A DNA stretch of 64,000 nucleotides, from positions 59,272,187-59,336,186 of the forward strand of contig OX411555.1 in assembly GCA_948146395.1 (NCBI GenBank), given 5' to 3'. Positions 46,797-56,892 of this stretch are shown here, piece by piece. The notes beneath the pieces were generated by a model, which did not search any database, was not told the DNA's origin, and worked only from the letters and a program-made list of their open reading frames with translations. Each line of letters opens with the position of its first letter. The first letter of the stretch is position 1. A program made the position numbers and the translations under genes. The DNA comes from Fragum whitleyi (Eukaryota > Mollusca > Bivalvia > Cardiida > Cardiidae).

Positions 46797-47229
46797 AGTA
46801 ATTGATAGTGGAAAAGAAGTCATTATCAACGTTGATATAACGGACATCAACAGACAGTCTCATCAAAAACAATTGGCATCAAAACAGCAACATCAACAAT
46901 ATTATGCTAGTGTGTTTATTAAATTATGTCTCATAAATTGTATTGACAATCATGTTAAAAAAGACAGAGTTATGTACTTGTTATAGTTTGAAATTTTTGA
47001 CCAGGTAAGGCGCGACTAAACGACTAAACAGACGGTTCTATCGGCCAGAACGTTTGTATGAATGTTCAAAAGACCCACTTCCCTCATACCCTCTACCGAT
47101 TAACAGATTTGTTATGTGTACATATTTAGCTAATTAATATTGATGTGAATCCTAGAGGCCAGTCTTTTTACAAAGCCACAAAGTTTAAGCAGATTTTTGA
47201 AAGATAATTGAATAATTATGAGAATGGTA
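46797..47229. other. Gene 2 3' region
   Basis: Contains the out-of-frame remnant of the tail to 46986, then AT-rich DNA. No clean AATAAA directly after the remnant. Confidence 0.4.
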
Positions 47230-47640
47230 TCGATTGGTCACGAAGTGCTCAAGGTGAGCTTTTGTAATCGTCCAATGTCCATAGTGCGTCGTCATTCGTG
47301 CATCGTCCGTCGTCCATCATTCTTGAAACATCTTCTCCCTCTAAACTGGTTGGTCAATCTGGATGAAACTTGGCAGGGATTTTCCTTGGGTCAAGTTCTA
47401 TCAAAGCTGTCAATATAAATGCAATCCATCCTTAACTCTCCCTTAACCCGTAACAAAAAGGGTGAAAATAGAAAATCTTCAAAATTTTCTTCTTTGAAAT
47501 CAGACAGATTTTATATTTGGTTTGTAGTATCATCTAATAGGCCTCTACTAAGTTTGTTCATATCAAGACCTTGGATCATATTTGGGTTCCACCCAAAATC
47601 TAAAACCAGAGGGCAGGCAATACCTGGACTCATCGGTGAA
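47230..47640 (+). repeat. Long bivalve interspersed repeat, partial
   Basis: 'cacgaagtgctcaaggtgag', then 'gtgcatcgtccgtcgtccat' and 'atgaaacttggcagggattt'. Same class as the copies at 4 kb and 40 kb. Its 3' part runs into a Tc1 transposase fragment. Confidence 0.7.
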
Positions 47641-47880
47641 TAGCATGGGGCGCCAGCGTCTTATACGCTAGTCAGCGTGGTCCAATACCAATGTTTACCG
47701 ACGCCGACAATGAAGTCGGGACCGCGGAATTCGAATACGTGGTCTTCTTCACACCGGGTTATGTTCTTGCAGCCCTGTTCGTATGGTTTCAGTCGAAACT
47801 CGCACTCCCGAGGCGTTTTGAAGGTCGGAACGTAGCTGCGTTGCCGTAGCAAACATGTTCCTTCATGACTTAGTGATGGC
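47612..47880 (-). pseudogene. Tc1-like transposase fragment
   Basis: On the minus strand: Q-L-R-S-D-L-Q-N-A-S-G-V-R-V-S-T-E-T-I-R, an HTH-type segment, then R-R-P-R-I-R-I-P, and after stops P-M-L-F-T-D-E-S-R-Y containing the first catalytic aspartate. In-frame stops (after N-P-V and R-R-R) mark it as dead. It differs from the element at 32-33 kb. Confidence 0.8.
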
Positions 47881-48999
47881 TATAGTGTCGCTATGAAACG
47901 ATACAGAATGGAAATGTTATTATTACATGAAACTAAAATGCAATATCCATCGTCTTATGGGAGGTTTACCTCCGGATGTAAATAAGGGTTTTATTGGTGG
48001 TCAAAGGACAAACGGGCCGATTTCAAAAATAACAGAAATGAAAGACAGTGTATTGGTGATGTTTTTGGTATCATTCCTCGAAGTCTTCATACTTAAAGTC
48101 GTTCCAAAACCATGAGTGAATAACGTCTGAACTTAACACCCATAATTGTTTTGAAGTTATCCTTACTTTGATGAAATTAAAGAATAAATATTCGATGGTA
48201 ACAACGCCTCTCCATGACGTCACAAGGGGCCTCTCGAGCGACACCTCTAGTGGAAGCAAATCAATTTAATATGGGATAAACGTTGCTTTCAGTAGTTTTA
48301 CATGTGAAGTTCTTGTTGTTTCTAAGGGCACAGCTAGGACATTTCATCTTAACCACCAGTCGCCCTTCTAAGTTAGGCGTGGGAGACAAATAACACTTAT
48401 CACAATGACATTTGTCAAATATGGGATGAAATATGGCAGAGCCGGAGATCTAACCCACGACCACATGATTTAGCGACTGTCCTTACCGGGCTTGGCAGGT
48501 CTAAACCAAGATGTTAAAAAGTGAATTGCTTGTCCCGAGTTTCCAAACTTAAGAGTGGCCTTAAACATACAAGCAAGCTCTATGCTTACTCGTAGTCCTA
48601 TTTCTGCCTTTCTTCATTTTCTGTGGCATACCCGTTTCAATACAAATGTGCAAACATTTTTGTCTTTTCGTGCCGATGCTACGGAATGAGTGTGACTGAA
48701 TAGCAAAAAGCACCCAAAATGAATTTTGGGAAGCTCAACACGAGTATGTGAACAAAACCTGAAGTGAAAACGCATTAGCCCGGGCTCGCTTCAAGCGCAC
48801 AAAATCTTGCGTCTATGTAGTTTTTGTCGTTAGCCAGACTAGCACATGTCAATCAAGTTGGCGAAAAGTCACTGTAAGTCAGCGGAAACAGACCAAGAAG
48901 TATGTAAATTTTCTGTTTTCCTAAGTATATTTCGTTAATTTTGTTTAACCCAACATCACCATGATGAATGTGAATACATGCACCCGTGTTGATACCAAA
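47881..48999. other. Intergenic, no gene; possible decayed SINE
   Basis: Around 48330-48500 a stretch ('gccggagatctaacccacga') could be a reversed, decayed B box, but the element cannot be delimited. Confidence 0.35.
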
Positions 49000-49200
49000 T
49001 CCGAAACATTGATCGGACATTCGAGTGAAATTATAGGGGAGGTAATCCAACATCACTAATTTAGTCCAGGATGAACAAAATAATCGATATTTATTACACC
49101 CCTTACGTACAAGTTCTATAAATGACTTCATATCTCTTCAAGGACTATCAGACGCCTATGATTTGATAATGTTAGTGAAATTACTGTTATATCTAGGTTT
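49000..49200. mobile_element. MITE family M1 fragment
   Basis: Central portion only: 'gggaggtaatccaacatcac', 'gatgaacaaaataatcgat' and 'gactatcagacgcctatga'. Both termini are missing. Confidence 0.65.
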
Positions 49201-50490
49201 ATTAATTTGGGGACGTTTCTACGTCACCCAGTGTTAGTACTACGCGAGAACAATCCTGTCAGTTGTAAATAGCTTTTCAAAAAAGGAGTATCGGCTTTGA
49301 TTCAATTTTCTATTTTACAAGACTAACCTCCGCTTGACAACTGTGCATGTTGAAAATGGCACAGTTGTTCAAGAATTCTATACAATTAGAATATTAATCA
49401 AAGACATCTATTAAATGCGAAATCATCTGTTAATTCTAGACCACTCGAATTTTTGTTTCGCGCAAGAATTCTGATTATAGACAAGGCTTTGATTCGCCTT
49501 TTGGGTTTTCCCGTGGTGTAAAGGGGATAAAAACTAGATGGCTGGACAAGTATCCCGCATTTACATACTCGGATTTTAGGAAGATCTCACACTAATGCAG
49601 AACTTCTTGGGTCTAGGTCACCTCGGTCACCTCAGGAATTTTGCTGATTTTAGGGATTGTGATAAGAAGGTCGTAAATCGCTTGTATTACTATAGCGAGT
49701 TAGGACACTCTGATCTCGAACACATAAAAGTCAACTTTTGACAATCTCCTATGTTTAAACACTTTTACTACGAAAGGAGCCTAAAATATAAGTCATTTAC
49801 TATCAGTTGATGGGTCTTTCAATAACAAATTGGACATTTTAATATCTTTCTAGAATTAATTAAAATACGACAATGTACATGTATACATATATAACTGGAA
49901 GCCTACTCCGCTTTACTCGAATTACCCTTTAACCAGTGTTTCCGCGTAAGGGGGACATTGGCTCTTTCAAAGTTTTTTTGGGGGGAGAAACGCTCAACGG
50001 AGGCACAAGTGCAATGTTTTCTACGCGTATCATCTCCAGTGATCAATCCTGTACACTTTTCAGAAATTTTGCGTTTGTTCGGGTTGTAGCTTCAATGTCG
50101 TAACTCAGATAAAGCTATACGGGGAATTAGGACATTTTTATCACAAACATCTAAAATCGATTATTAACTCAGTCCGCGGTGTTTTCTTAAAAATAACTTA
50201 AGGAAAGCTTAAATTGAAGTCTTCAGGTCCACATTGAGATGTTCTCCGCTTTTATTTCGGGTAGACAATATGTGTTTTTTGTTAACTTATATATCTTTAC
50301 GTCGTCTAATACAGACAATCGCCTTATCGTATATTTAGGCAACTCAAATTCCACTGGGTCAAGGCATACTTCCGCCGATTAAAATTCCGTTGCGGGGGCT
50401 GCGAGGAACATTAATTCGCACGACGCGCGGTCTACGTTTCGCATCTTTCTGTTATTTACACTTCGGTTTGTTTTCTTCTTTCTTTTATTG
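49201..50490. other. Intergenic, no gene
   Basis: Nothing supported; one G run near 49978-49985. Confidence 0.4.
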
Positions 50491-50492
50491 CA

Positions 50493-50722
50493 TGGGCAGA
50501 CTTCACGAAATAGCCATATTTTTTACCGGACAGTGGGTCTGTCAAACTTTAGATTTTTACCAGACCGAACAAAATTCCTTCAGACATAATGATGGGACGC
50601 ATTGTGTTTGTGGCTGGATTTTACCAGTCAGTCGGTTCTGTATTCATGTGCAACTTACCAGACCGGCATGATTTTTACCAGACATGTCAGTGGGACCGGC
50701 GGTATTTCGTGAAGTCTGCATG
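50493..50722. mobile_element. Short TIR element with repeated TTTTACCAGAC motifs
   Basis: Inverted ends 'gcagacttcacgaaatag' and 'gtatttcgtgaagtctgc' bound 230 bp; ATGG lies on both outer sides as a probable target duplication. Inside, 'ttttacc(a/g)ga(c)' recurs about five times (near 50521, 50555, 50618, 50656 and 50671). The frame over it (50390-50671) is not a gene. Confidence 0.75.
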
Positions 50723-51498
50723 GGTAACGGAAAATGATTGCATTCGCAAAGAAGTCTCCTGACGTGGATATTAAAGAGCAATTCCTTCCGAGATGGTTCA
50801 CCCAAAAGGGGAAATACTCAGTGCCTTTCTCGGGAGGATTTTCGCTTTACCGAGCCCGGAGATCAAATGACGTCAATTACCGTACGTGATGTACGGAGTT
50901 ACGACATTGATTCTCCGGACAACTTCAAACAATAAAGAGCCATTTTTGGACATGCATACATTGTCTACATCTAAAAATGTGATGTATTTTCCATTGAATT
51001 AGACCTGACTATAGCGGTCCCGCGAAAAGCGTATTTCTAATCAACCGTTCAACCCAATTTTAAGATATTTAGAACAAGGGCGCAAGAACAATGCATATTA
51101 ACCCTTTATTTTTTTGACAATCTCTAGGCCTTTTATTTATTTTTTGTTCGAGAAAAAATATGAGACGAATCGGAACAAGCAAAACAGTGTCTTGCAATTC
51201 ATGTTTTATCGAATACACTACATTTACATAAAGAATTGTAGGCCCTATGTGTTTTGAGACATAGAATTTCAATGATATCATTAACCATGAAGCCGCAGCT
51301 GCATTTGCGAGATTTCATTTGTTCCTTATTAATATAGTTGTTTGGTGCAATTTGTGATTATTTACATTAAAGTTACTAATCTATCACGAATTCTCATTAG
51401 CACACTTTAAGTTACTTTTAAACTTAGAGTAAATCTTATATAAAATGTGAAGCAAACAGCTCATGCGGATTGAAGAGGGTCGGATGCCCCTGATTATT
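50723..51498. other. Intergenic, no gene
   Basis: No supported feature. Confidence 0.4.
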
Positions 51499-51650
51499 AT
51501 TTGACCCGCCATTCAAAAAGGAACGATCTGGGTATTGCTCAAAATAATTATTTGAAAATGCGACCTCTGGTTGACCGCTATTGGAACCGATCTATTTTTT
51601 TTTCAATTTTTTTCGGGTGCTCCTTTTTTTGCGTGACGGCTCGCACATAT
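51499..51650. mobile_element. TIR element M6, partial
   Basis: 'ttgacccgccattcaaaaag', 'gcgacctctggttgaccgct' and the end 'tttgcgtgacggctcgcac' follow 29386-29648, with an internal deletion. Confidence 0.65.
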
Positions 51651-51899
51651 TTCATAAATCAAATAAACCTAAGATGTTAATGTCCTATTCCATTCGTATT
51701 TTGAACCGTAAACATAGGCTTAACAAAAAGAAGTAAAAAAAAGTTTGCATTAACATTGAAACTTGTCGATTTTGGGTCGAAACATTTTACATTTATCACA
51801 TTTTACGTGGATAATTTCTTTTCGTCTCGTTTTATTTTCACCACAATGCCACCAGAAACGTCCACTTCCAGTGCTTTAAGTTCTTTGGTTATAAAGATG

Positions 51900-52062
51900 T
51901 TGCTGATCTTATCATTTTACTGACTTTCGAGTGATTTTGAATGATTTTGAGTGAGTGTTTGGAATGAATGAATGTAGCGCTGAGTCAGCGATTAAGAATT
52001 GTTTTCATTGAGATGAATGGCAATGTCACAATGTATTTACTGTAAGCGTTTACGATGTAGAT
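51900..52062. mobile_element. MITE family M1, right-end fragment
   Basis: 'gtgtttggaatgaatgaatg', 'agcgctgagtcagcgattaa' and 'ggcaatgtcacaatgtattt' match the right third of the complete copies. Confidence 0.7.
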
Positions 52063-52384
52063 AACTGTAGATATCTTATTGATGTTCATCCCATTTGGTG
52101 TACCTCTTGTACCTCAGGGTAAGAGATCAATGTCATTTAAAACTTGTATAGTGATTGGTCGATACATTACTGATGGATTTCAAAACCATTTGATAACATA
52201 TTCTTCATTTTGATTTTATGTCCTATGTTAAATAATTTTACATTTTTTTCAAAGTTTAAGGCCAAAGGGGAAATTCTCAGTTTGAGCTTGTACACAACTG
52301 GATGGTTTCAAAAAGGTTTGGTACAATTATTCTCCGGAATGAGAAGAATTTACATTTAAATGGCTAGGTCCTTTATATGACACG

Positions 52385-52392
52385 TATTTAAA
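52385..52392 (+). promoter_or_regulatory. TATA-like box of peptide gene 3
   Basis: TATTTAAA immediately precedes the conserved 'agagaagtg' block that begins the paralogous 5' exon. Gene 2 has the degenerate 'ttcaaaag' at the aligned position. Confidence 0.45.
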
Positions 52393-52469
52393 AGAGAAGT
52401 GTTGTTTTATATTGAAGATTTTTTAGAAACCGAGTTCAAGTACACAGTTCATGTAAAGAGATGTCAAAG
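52393..52469 (+). other. Gene 3 putative 5' untranslated exon
   Basis: Aligns with 42771-42847 of gene 2 ('aagagaagtg', 'aagtacacag', then a donor and 'tttattttaaa'). Here the donor reads 'tcaaag|gttagg', weaker than gene 2's 'gtaagt'. It contains ATGTAA, a minimal upstream start-stop. Splicing to the exon at 53283 is inferred. Confidence 0.55.
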
Positions 52470-52552
52470 GTTAGGTACTTTATTTTAAAACGTGTTTGCC
52501 ATGTGCTTTTATTAATCTAGGGATGGACTTTCGTACTTAACTATCGAACAGT

Positions 52553-52928
52553 TTTTAACATCGTTAAATTGACTCTTTTCTCCGATCAAACCTTTTTTTA
52601 AATCACCAAAATCAGCGCTACATACATTGATTCCAATCACTTATTCTGTTGACTCAAAAACTCTCCAGGCTCGATAAAAAAGCTAGAAAATTGTTCATGA
52701 CGATCAACATTTCATCAAAATCAATCATTTTTTATCGGATGTAGATTTCAAAGCGTCCGATTAGCCCGGAAAATACAGAATCAGGGAATGCGTTGATTTG
52801 GACGAAATTATCATACTGTATTGTCTCTTCTTAATTTTATTCAAAAACTCACCCCCAACCCATTCAATTTCATTCCAAAAACATTCCAAAACCATTCAAC
52901 TTGTCAATTTCAAGTTGTTACCTGTTAC
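52553..52928. mobile_element. MITE family M1 copy in the gene 3 first intron
   Basis: Left 'ttttaacatcgttaaattga' and right 'cttgtcaatttcaagttgtt' ends, with degenerate family landmarks inside. The frame from 52821 is a by-product. Confidence 0.65.
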
Positions 52929-53297
52929 ATGACTTATGTTTTAACATATTTCTTCCTCAAATGCATGTCTCAATCAAGGATTAAATACAATGCCTTACAA
53001 CTGCGTCAGGGAAGGTCTGTTTTGCCCTCGATCAACATTCCACAAATTAGACGAGGGTACTGGTGATTTTTCCAGGAAACGGAATTGAGAGAGATTAATC
53101 TAAGTTGTTAGAACTTGTTTTCCAATCGATGGAAAGTAAATAGGTTTAAACCAAAGAGAATGTATTCTTTTTCATTTTTGCCCTGTTTAGTTTAACCAAT
53201 TAAATTCCTACGATTAAAAGCTAATCTAATTTAAGTGCTGTGGAATTATTTAAAGACAGTCTAATGTTAATCTTCATTACAGTAATTCGGTTAAGAT

Positions 53298-53464
53298 ATG
53301 AGACATATATGTATTGTGTGCTTATGGATTGTTTCTTTGTTAGTCTTCGTACAGACAGCCTGGCATAAACTAGACCCATGTATGGAACAAACTATGTGTT
53401 TCAGAGCGGGATGTCGTATTGGTAATAGATACGGGAGATGTCGCATTATTTGTAATGTGTGCAG
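53298..53464 (+). CDS. Cys-rich secreted peptide gene 3, core exon
   Basis: The acceptor 'cttcattacag' lies 15 bases before ATG 53298. The frame gives a signal peptide (M-R-H-I-C-I-V-C-L-W-I-V-S-L-L-V-F-V-Q-T), then A-W-H-K-L-D-P-C-M-E-Q-T-M-C-F-R-A-G-C, R-I-G-N-R-Y-G-R-C and R-I-I-C-N-V-C, ending at 'tgcag|gtaaat' in the same phase as genes 1 and 2. The W-x-K-L-D-x-C start, C-x5-C-x4-C-x8-C spacing and R-x-G-x-C are shared, but the fifth gap is split by an extra cysteine (C-x3-C-x2-C-x-C), giving seven in the core. It is the most diverged and most arginine-rich member. Secreted; function unknown. Confidence 0.83.
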
Positions 53465-53780
53465 GTAAATATAATAAAACTATGAAATTGAAAATATGAA
53501 TGATCATGAATGAGTGTATGGAGCGAGTTTTGAATGAAATTTAAGGGAGATAATACACTATCAATAATTTGTCCGAAATGGACGAAACTAACGGTATTGA
53601 CTACCTCCCTTTGGAAAAAGTTACGTACTTTTATATAAAAAATATACCTTCTAGTCTTCTCGAACTAATCAGTTGCTTACAAAAACAAGAAAAATAGTGA
53701 ATTTCGTAGATTTTTTTAGCGATTTAAATTTAGGTGTTGAATTATTTAATTGAGTCTGGAGCGTTTTGGAAAGGTACATC
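53465..53780. mobile_element. Decayed M1 MITE at the gene 3 splice donor
   Basis: The intron opens 'gtaaatataataaaactatg' then 'gaaattgaaaatatgaatga', followed by 'gggagataatacactatc' and 'gactacctccctttgg', the family's order. The start coincides with that in gene 2. The right end is eroded. Confidence 0.7.
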
Positions 53781-53833
53781 TTACTATAACACTGGATGAA
53801 TCTTAACACCTCCTCGCAAAATACTAGTACTTA

Positions 53834-54730
53834 CACAGGGTATAACGTGCCACGCCGACACCAGAAGGTTCGTGGACACCTGATCGATTTTTTCGATACG
53901 GAACTAACGGTGAAGCAACTTTTTGACTGATTTATAAACCGAAATAATCATTTTCATTTCAATTTTAGTATCACTGTCGAGATAAATGGTTCGTCTTTAG
54001 GAAATAAAAGTAGAGGGTGAAAACTAAGCCAAATGAGCGAGTTCTAGCCCTAGGAGTGAGTGACTTTGCTCGTTTTTTTCAGGTTTGTCATTATTTTTTT
54101 GTCAAACAACCTGACAATTCTTAATTGCTTGTGATTGTCTAAAAGTATTTATGTGTCCTCTACACGCATACCAAATTTCTCGGCGAAAGATTCACATAAA
54201 GCGAAGATATTCGTACTTCTATTGGCCTGGGTAGCGGAAAATATGATAACAAGACACCTCCTATCACAAATTCTGGTGTCGATTTCCAATCGAAAGAAAT
54301 TCAGGGGGTGTCTAGTTACCATATTTTTCGCTATCCAGGCCAATAAAAGTACGAATATCTTCGCTTTATGTGGATCTTTTGCCGAGAAATTTGGAATGTG
54401 TGTAGAGGATACATAAATGCTCTTAGACAAACACAAACAATGAAGAATAGTCAGGTTGTTTGACAAAAAATTAGCTATAAACCTAAAAAACGAGCAAAGT
54501 CACTCACTCCTAGGGCTAGAACTCGCTCATTTTGCTTAGTTGTTACCCTCCCCTTTCATTTCCTAAAGACGAACCATTTATCTCGACAGTGGTACTAAAA
54601 ATTGAAATGAAAATGATTATTTCAGTTTACAAATCAGTCAAAAACTTGCCCCACCGTTAGTTCCGTATCGAAAAAATCGATCAGGTGTCCATGAACCTTC
54701 TGGTGTCGGCGTGGCACGTTATACCCTGTG
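53834..54730. mobile_element. 897-bp foldback element with CACAGGG ends and 5-bp target duplication
   Basis: The left arm from 'cacagggtataacgtgcc' is mirrored by the right arm ending 'ggcacgttataccctgtg'; arms of about 440 bp are roughly 90% or more identical around a centre near 54280. ACTTA flanks both sides directly. The opposing frames at 54135-54416 and 54149-54466 encode the same peptide because of the palindrome and are not genes. Transib/RAG-like and hAT5 transposons make 5-bp duplications, so the class is open. Confidence 0.85.
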
Positions 54731-54964
54731 ACTTATCAAGGCGAACAACTGTGCAAAGTTATCGTAAAATATATCCATAAATCAAAAGTTATAAAAGAAT
54801 GAGACATGTGATTCCACGAAACACCTAGCAATGCATACACACACGGATTTAGGTAACTCTATATGTCCAGGTACTTCCAAGGCGAGGCGGCATATAACAA
54901 AAGGACCACGAATGTCCTATATCGCTCACCTTCGTCCCATAAAAATTTTGAATACCTAAAGCAG

Positions 54965-56208
54965 ATGTAATGGCCATTAAAATTAAACGAGTTGAATGAG
55001 CTAGTTTTGGATGATATTATTGTGAAGGAAATACAACATCGCCCATTTCGTTCATGTGAACGAAATAAGCTATTTTATACCCTCCCTTTAATAAAATTTT
55101 TATTACTTTTTGATAAATCTATACTCTTCAAAAAAGTTCTTTGACACTGATTAAGCATACGATTTTTCTTAGTTCATGTAAAAACTTCGATAAAATTGGT
55201 TGATTTGTGAATAGTAATTAGAATGTAAGAATTTCGCATGTAATTGCGATAAATTACTCGCTAACGTTTCTCGACAGAGACGCCAACGTCAAATAACGTA
55301 AAATCTGAATTCTCATTCAGCACGTGCTGTTCCAGATTAACTGAATAGTCCTGATAGCTCTCAATTGTGTTGTGGATGATATGCCCTTGCTTGATTGCTT
55401 TTGCAATTGAACGTCTAGGTACACACCGGTAATGAAAACAAGTCAAGCGAACGGAGGAACAACGCCATAAAGTTTTTCGTCGCCACAAAGCAAGCTCTAT
55501 AAGACAAGCCGTTGCAATTGACTTTGTTGTTTCCGGACGGACTATCTCGTACCTCTGGCACCGATAAAACATGCTCCACAGCGTTATGTATAGAGCCTGA
55601 TCAGTCTGACGCTGGATTACAACTTTCGTCCAGGACGTCGAATGACGTAACGATATTTGGGATTTTTCAATCTAACTACTACGTCAAAAAATACTTAGGT
55701 CCCCTGTCTAAGTAGGATCTCTGGTGAGAAAGTGTGAAACCAGATAAGAGAGGTCAATTTTGCCACTATAAGACACGTACGACGTAACGTCTTTAATTAA
55801 CGTCTCTTTTACAAATCTTTTACAAAAAAAGTAATTTTGTTTTAATACAGTGTGTAGGTGCTTTGACCTCACCTTCATTGATTGACTTTGCTCGTACATA
55901 TGGATATTTATGTCAAAATTAAAATCTGCATATAGATCAAATGTCAAAGAACTTTTTTTGAAGAGTATATTTGTATCTCCTCATCAATTGGACGCTTTCG
56001 AATCAATACCAGATAATTAAAACAATGAATGATTCGAAATATTTGAATAAGTTTTTTGACCATTTGAACCGTCCTGGGCGATTTCGAATGATATTGGAAA
56101 GTTTTTGAACGATTTGTCTTAGTCGTTGAAAATCCAGAACTGATTGCTGAGTGCGATTTAGAATGGTTTTGATTGGGGCGAGTGACAACCTCACGATGTT
56201 TATTCATT
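54965..56208. mobile_element. MITE family M1 split by a younger Tc1-type element
   Basis: The left half (to about 55121: 'ataccctccctttaataaaa') and the right half (from 55969: 'caattggacgctttcgaatc' to 'caacctcacgatgtttattc') are consecutive pieces of M1. The inserted element is annotated separately. Confidence 0.7.
55122..55968. mobile_element. 847-bp element with Tc1/mariner-type inverted ends
   Basis: The ends 'tactcttcaaaaaagttctt' and 'aagaactttttttgaagagt' are near-perfect inverted repeats with TA on both sides, as expected for Tc1/mariner insertion. It is too short for an intact transposase. The internal minus-strand frame (55572-55261, 103 codons, W-R-R-K-T-L-W-R-C-S and R-C-V-P-R-R-S-I-A-K-A) shows no DDE motif I can recognise and may be filler. 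Confidence 0.75.
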
Positions 56209-56372
56209 CGGAACATCGCTCGGACTTTTCCGTAAAATGGAAAGTACCTCGGACGTAAGTGTAGTAATTTTGGTCAATTTTAAGGCAATTCGGCTCCTGG
56301 TGGTACTTTGGTTAATACGCTTGAAGAAAAGCAAATTCCTTTAATGCTCTCAGTTCGTCTATGGAGATCATT

Positions 56373-56441
56373 TTGGCGTATTATAATTTGAAACCAAAAC
56401 GCAGTAAAACACTGCGTTTTGTTTTCAAATCATAATATGCC
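56373..56441. repeat. Short perfect hairpin
   Basis: The left arm 'gcgtattataatttgaaacc' plus 'aaaacgcagt' pairs with 'actgcgttttgttttcaaat' plus 'cataatatgc' around a 'aaaac' loop, about 200 bp before the last exon of gene 3. Confidence 0.75.
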
Positions 56442-56650
56442 CAATTTTTACCTTACGTTGATTTTGCTTTTCGCAGCGCCATCCCCAGTTGTGTTTGTGA
56501 CGTCACATAAACCCACGTGCGAAATGACGCGCTTTCATTGCAGCGCTCGTATTATTTCCGAGGTCTATTCAGTAGAATCGCCGAGGGTTCCCGATTGGAT
56601 GTTAATTGTTATATCTTGGGTTCATTCATGTTGAAATTTTGTCTTTGCAG

Positions 56651-56771
56651 ATGTTTTATAACGCGTCCAAATGATCGACTACGGCTTTTGGTAGAAAACG
56701 AAGAAACTACCAACACAAATATAAAGGCCATTTACAGACAAGGAAACGAAAGAACCATTGTTTTAAAATAA
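56651..56771 (+). CDS. Cys-rich secreted peptide gene 3, last exon
   Basis: After 'ttttgtctttgcag' the first base completes an arginine codon, then C-F-I-T-R-P-N-D-R-L-R-L-L-V-E-N-E-E-T-T and an end R-T-I-V-L-K before TAA at 56769. This gives a 95-residue precursor whose 38-residue tail has the same length as gene 1's. The tail starts basic and turns acidic (V-E-N-E-E), as in the C-terminal propieces of mussel myticin and mytilin precursors. An AATAAA overlaps the stop region (taaaataaaac), the only plausible polyadenylation signal seen in the cluster. Confidence 0.8.
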
Positions 56772-56892
56772 AACAAAAGCGCCTGATGAATAATGAATAA
56801 TCAATTGTGTTAAAACAACGTTAATATGTGGATTAAGTAATTCTATTATGCGTTGTTATTCACCTGCCAGTGCGTGCCTTAGCCCTGACGCA

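Noticed and set aside
54135..54466. Opposing frames encoding nearly the same peptide
   Set aside because: A direct consequence of the foldback element; no independent coding evidence.
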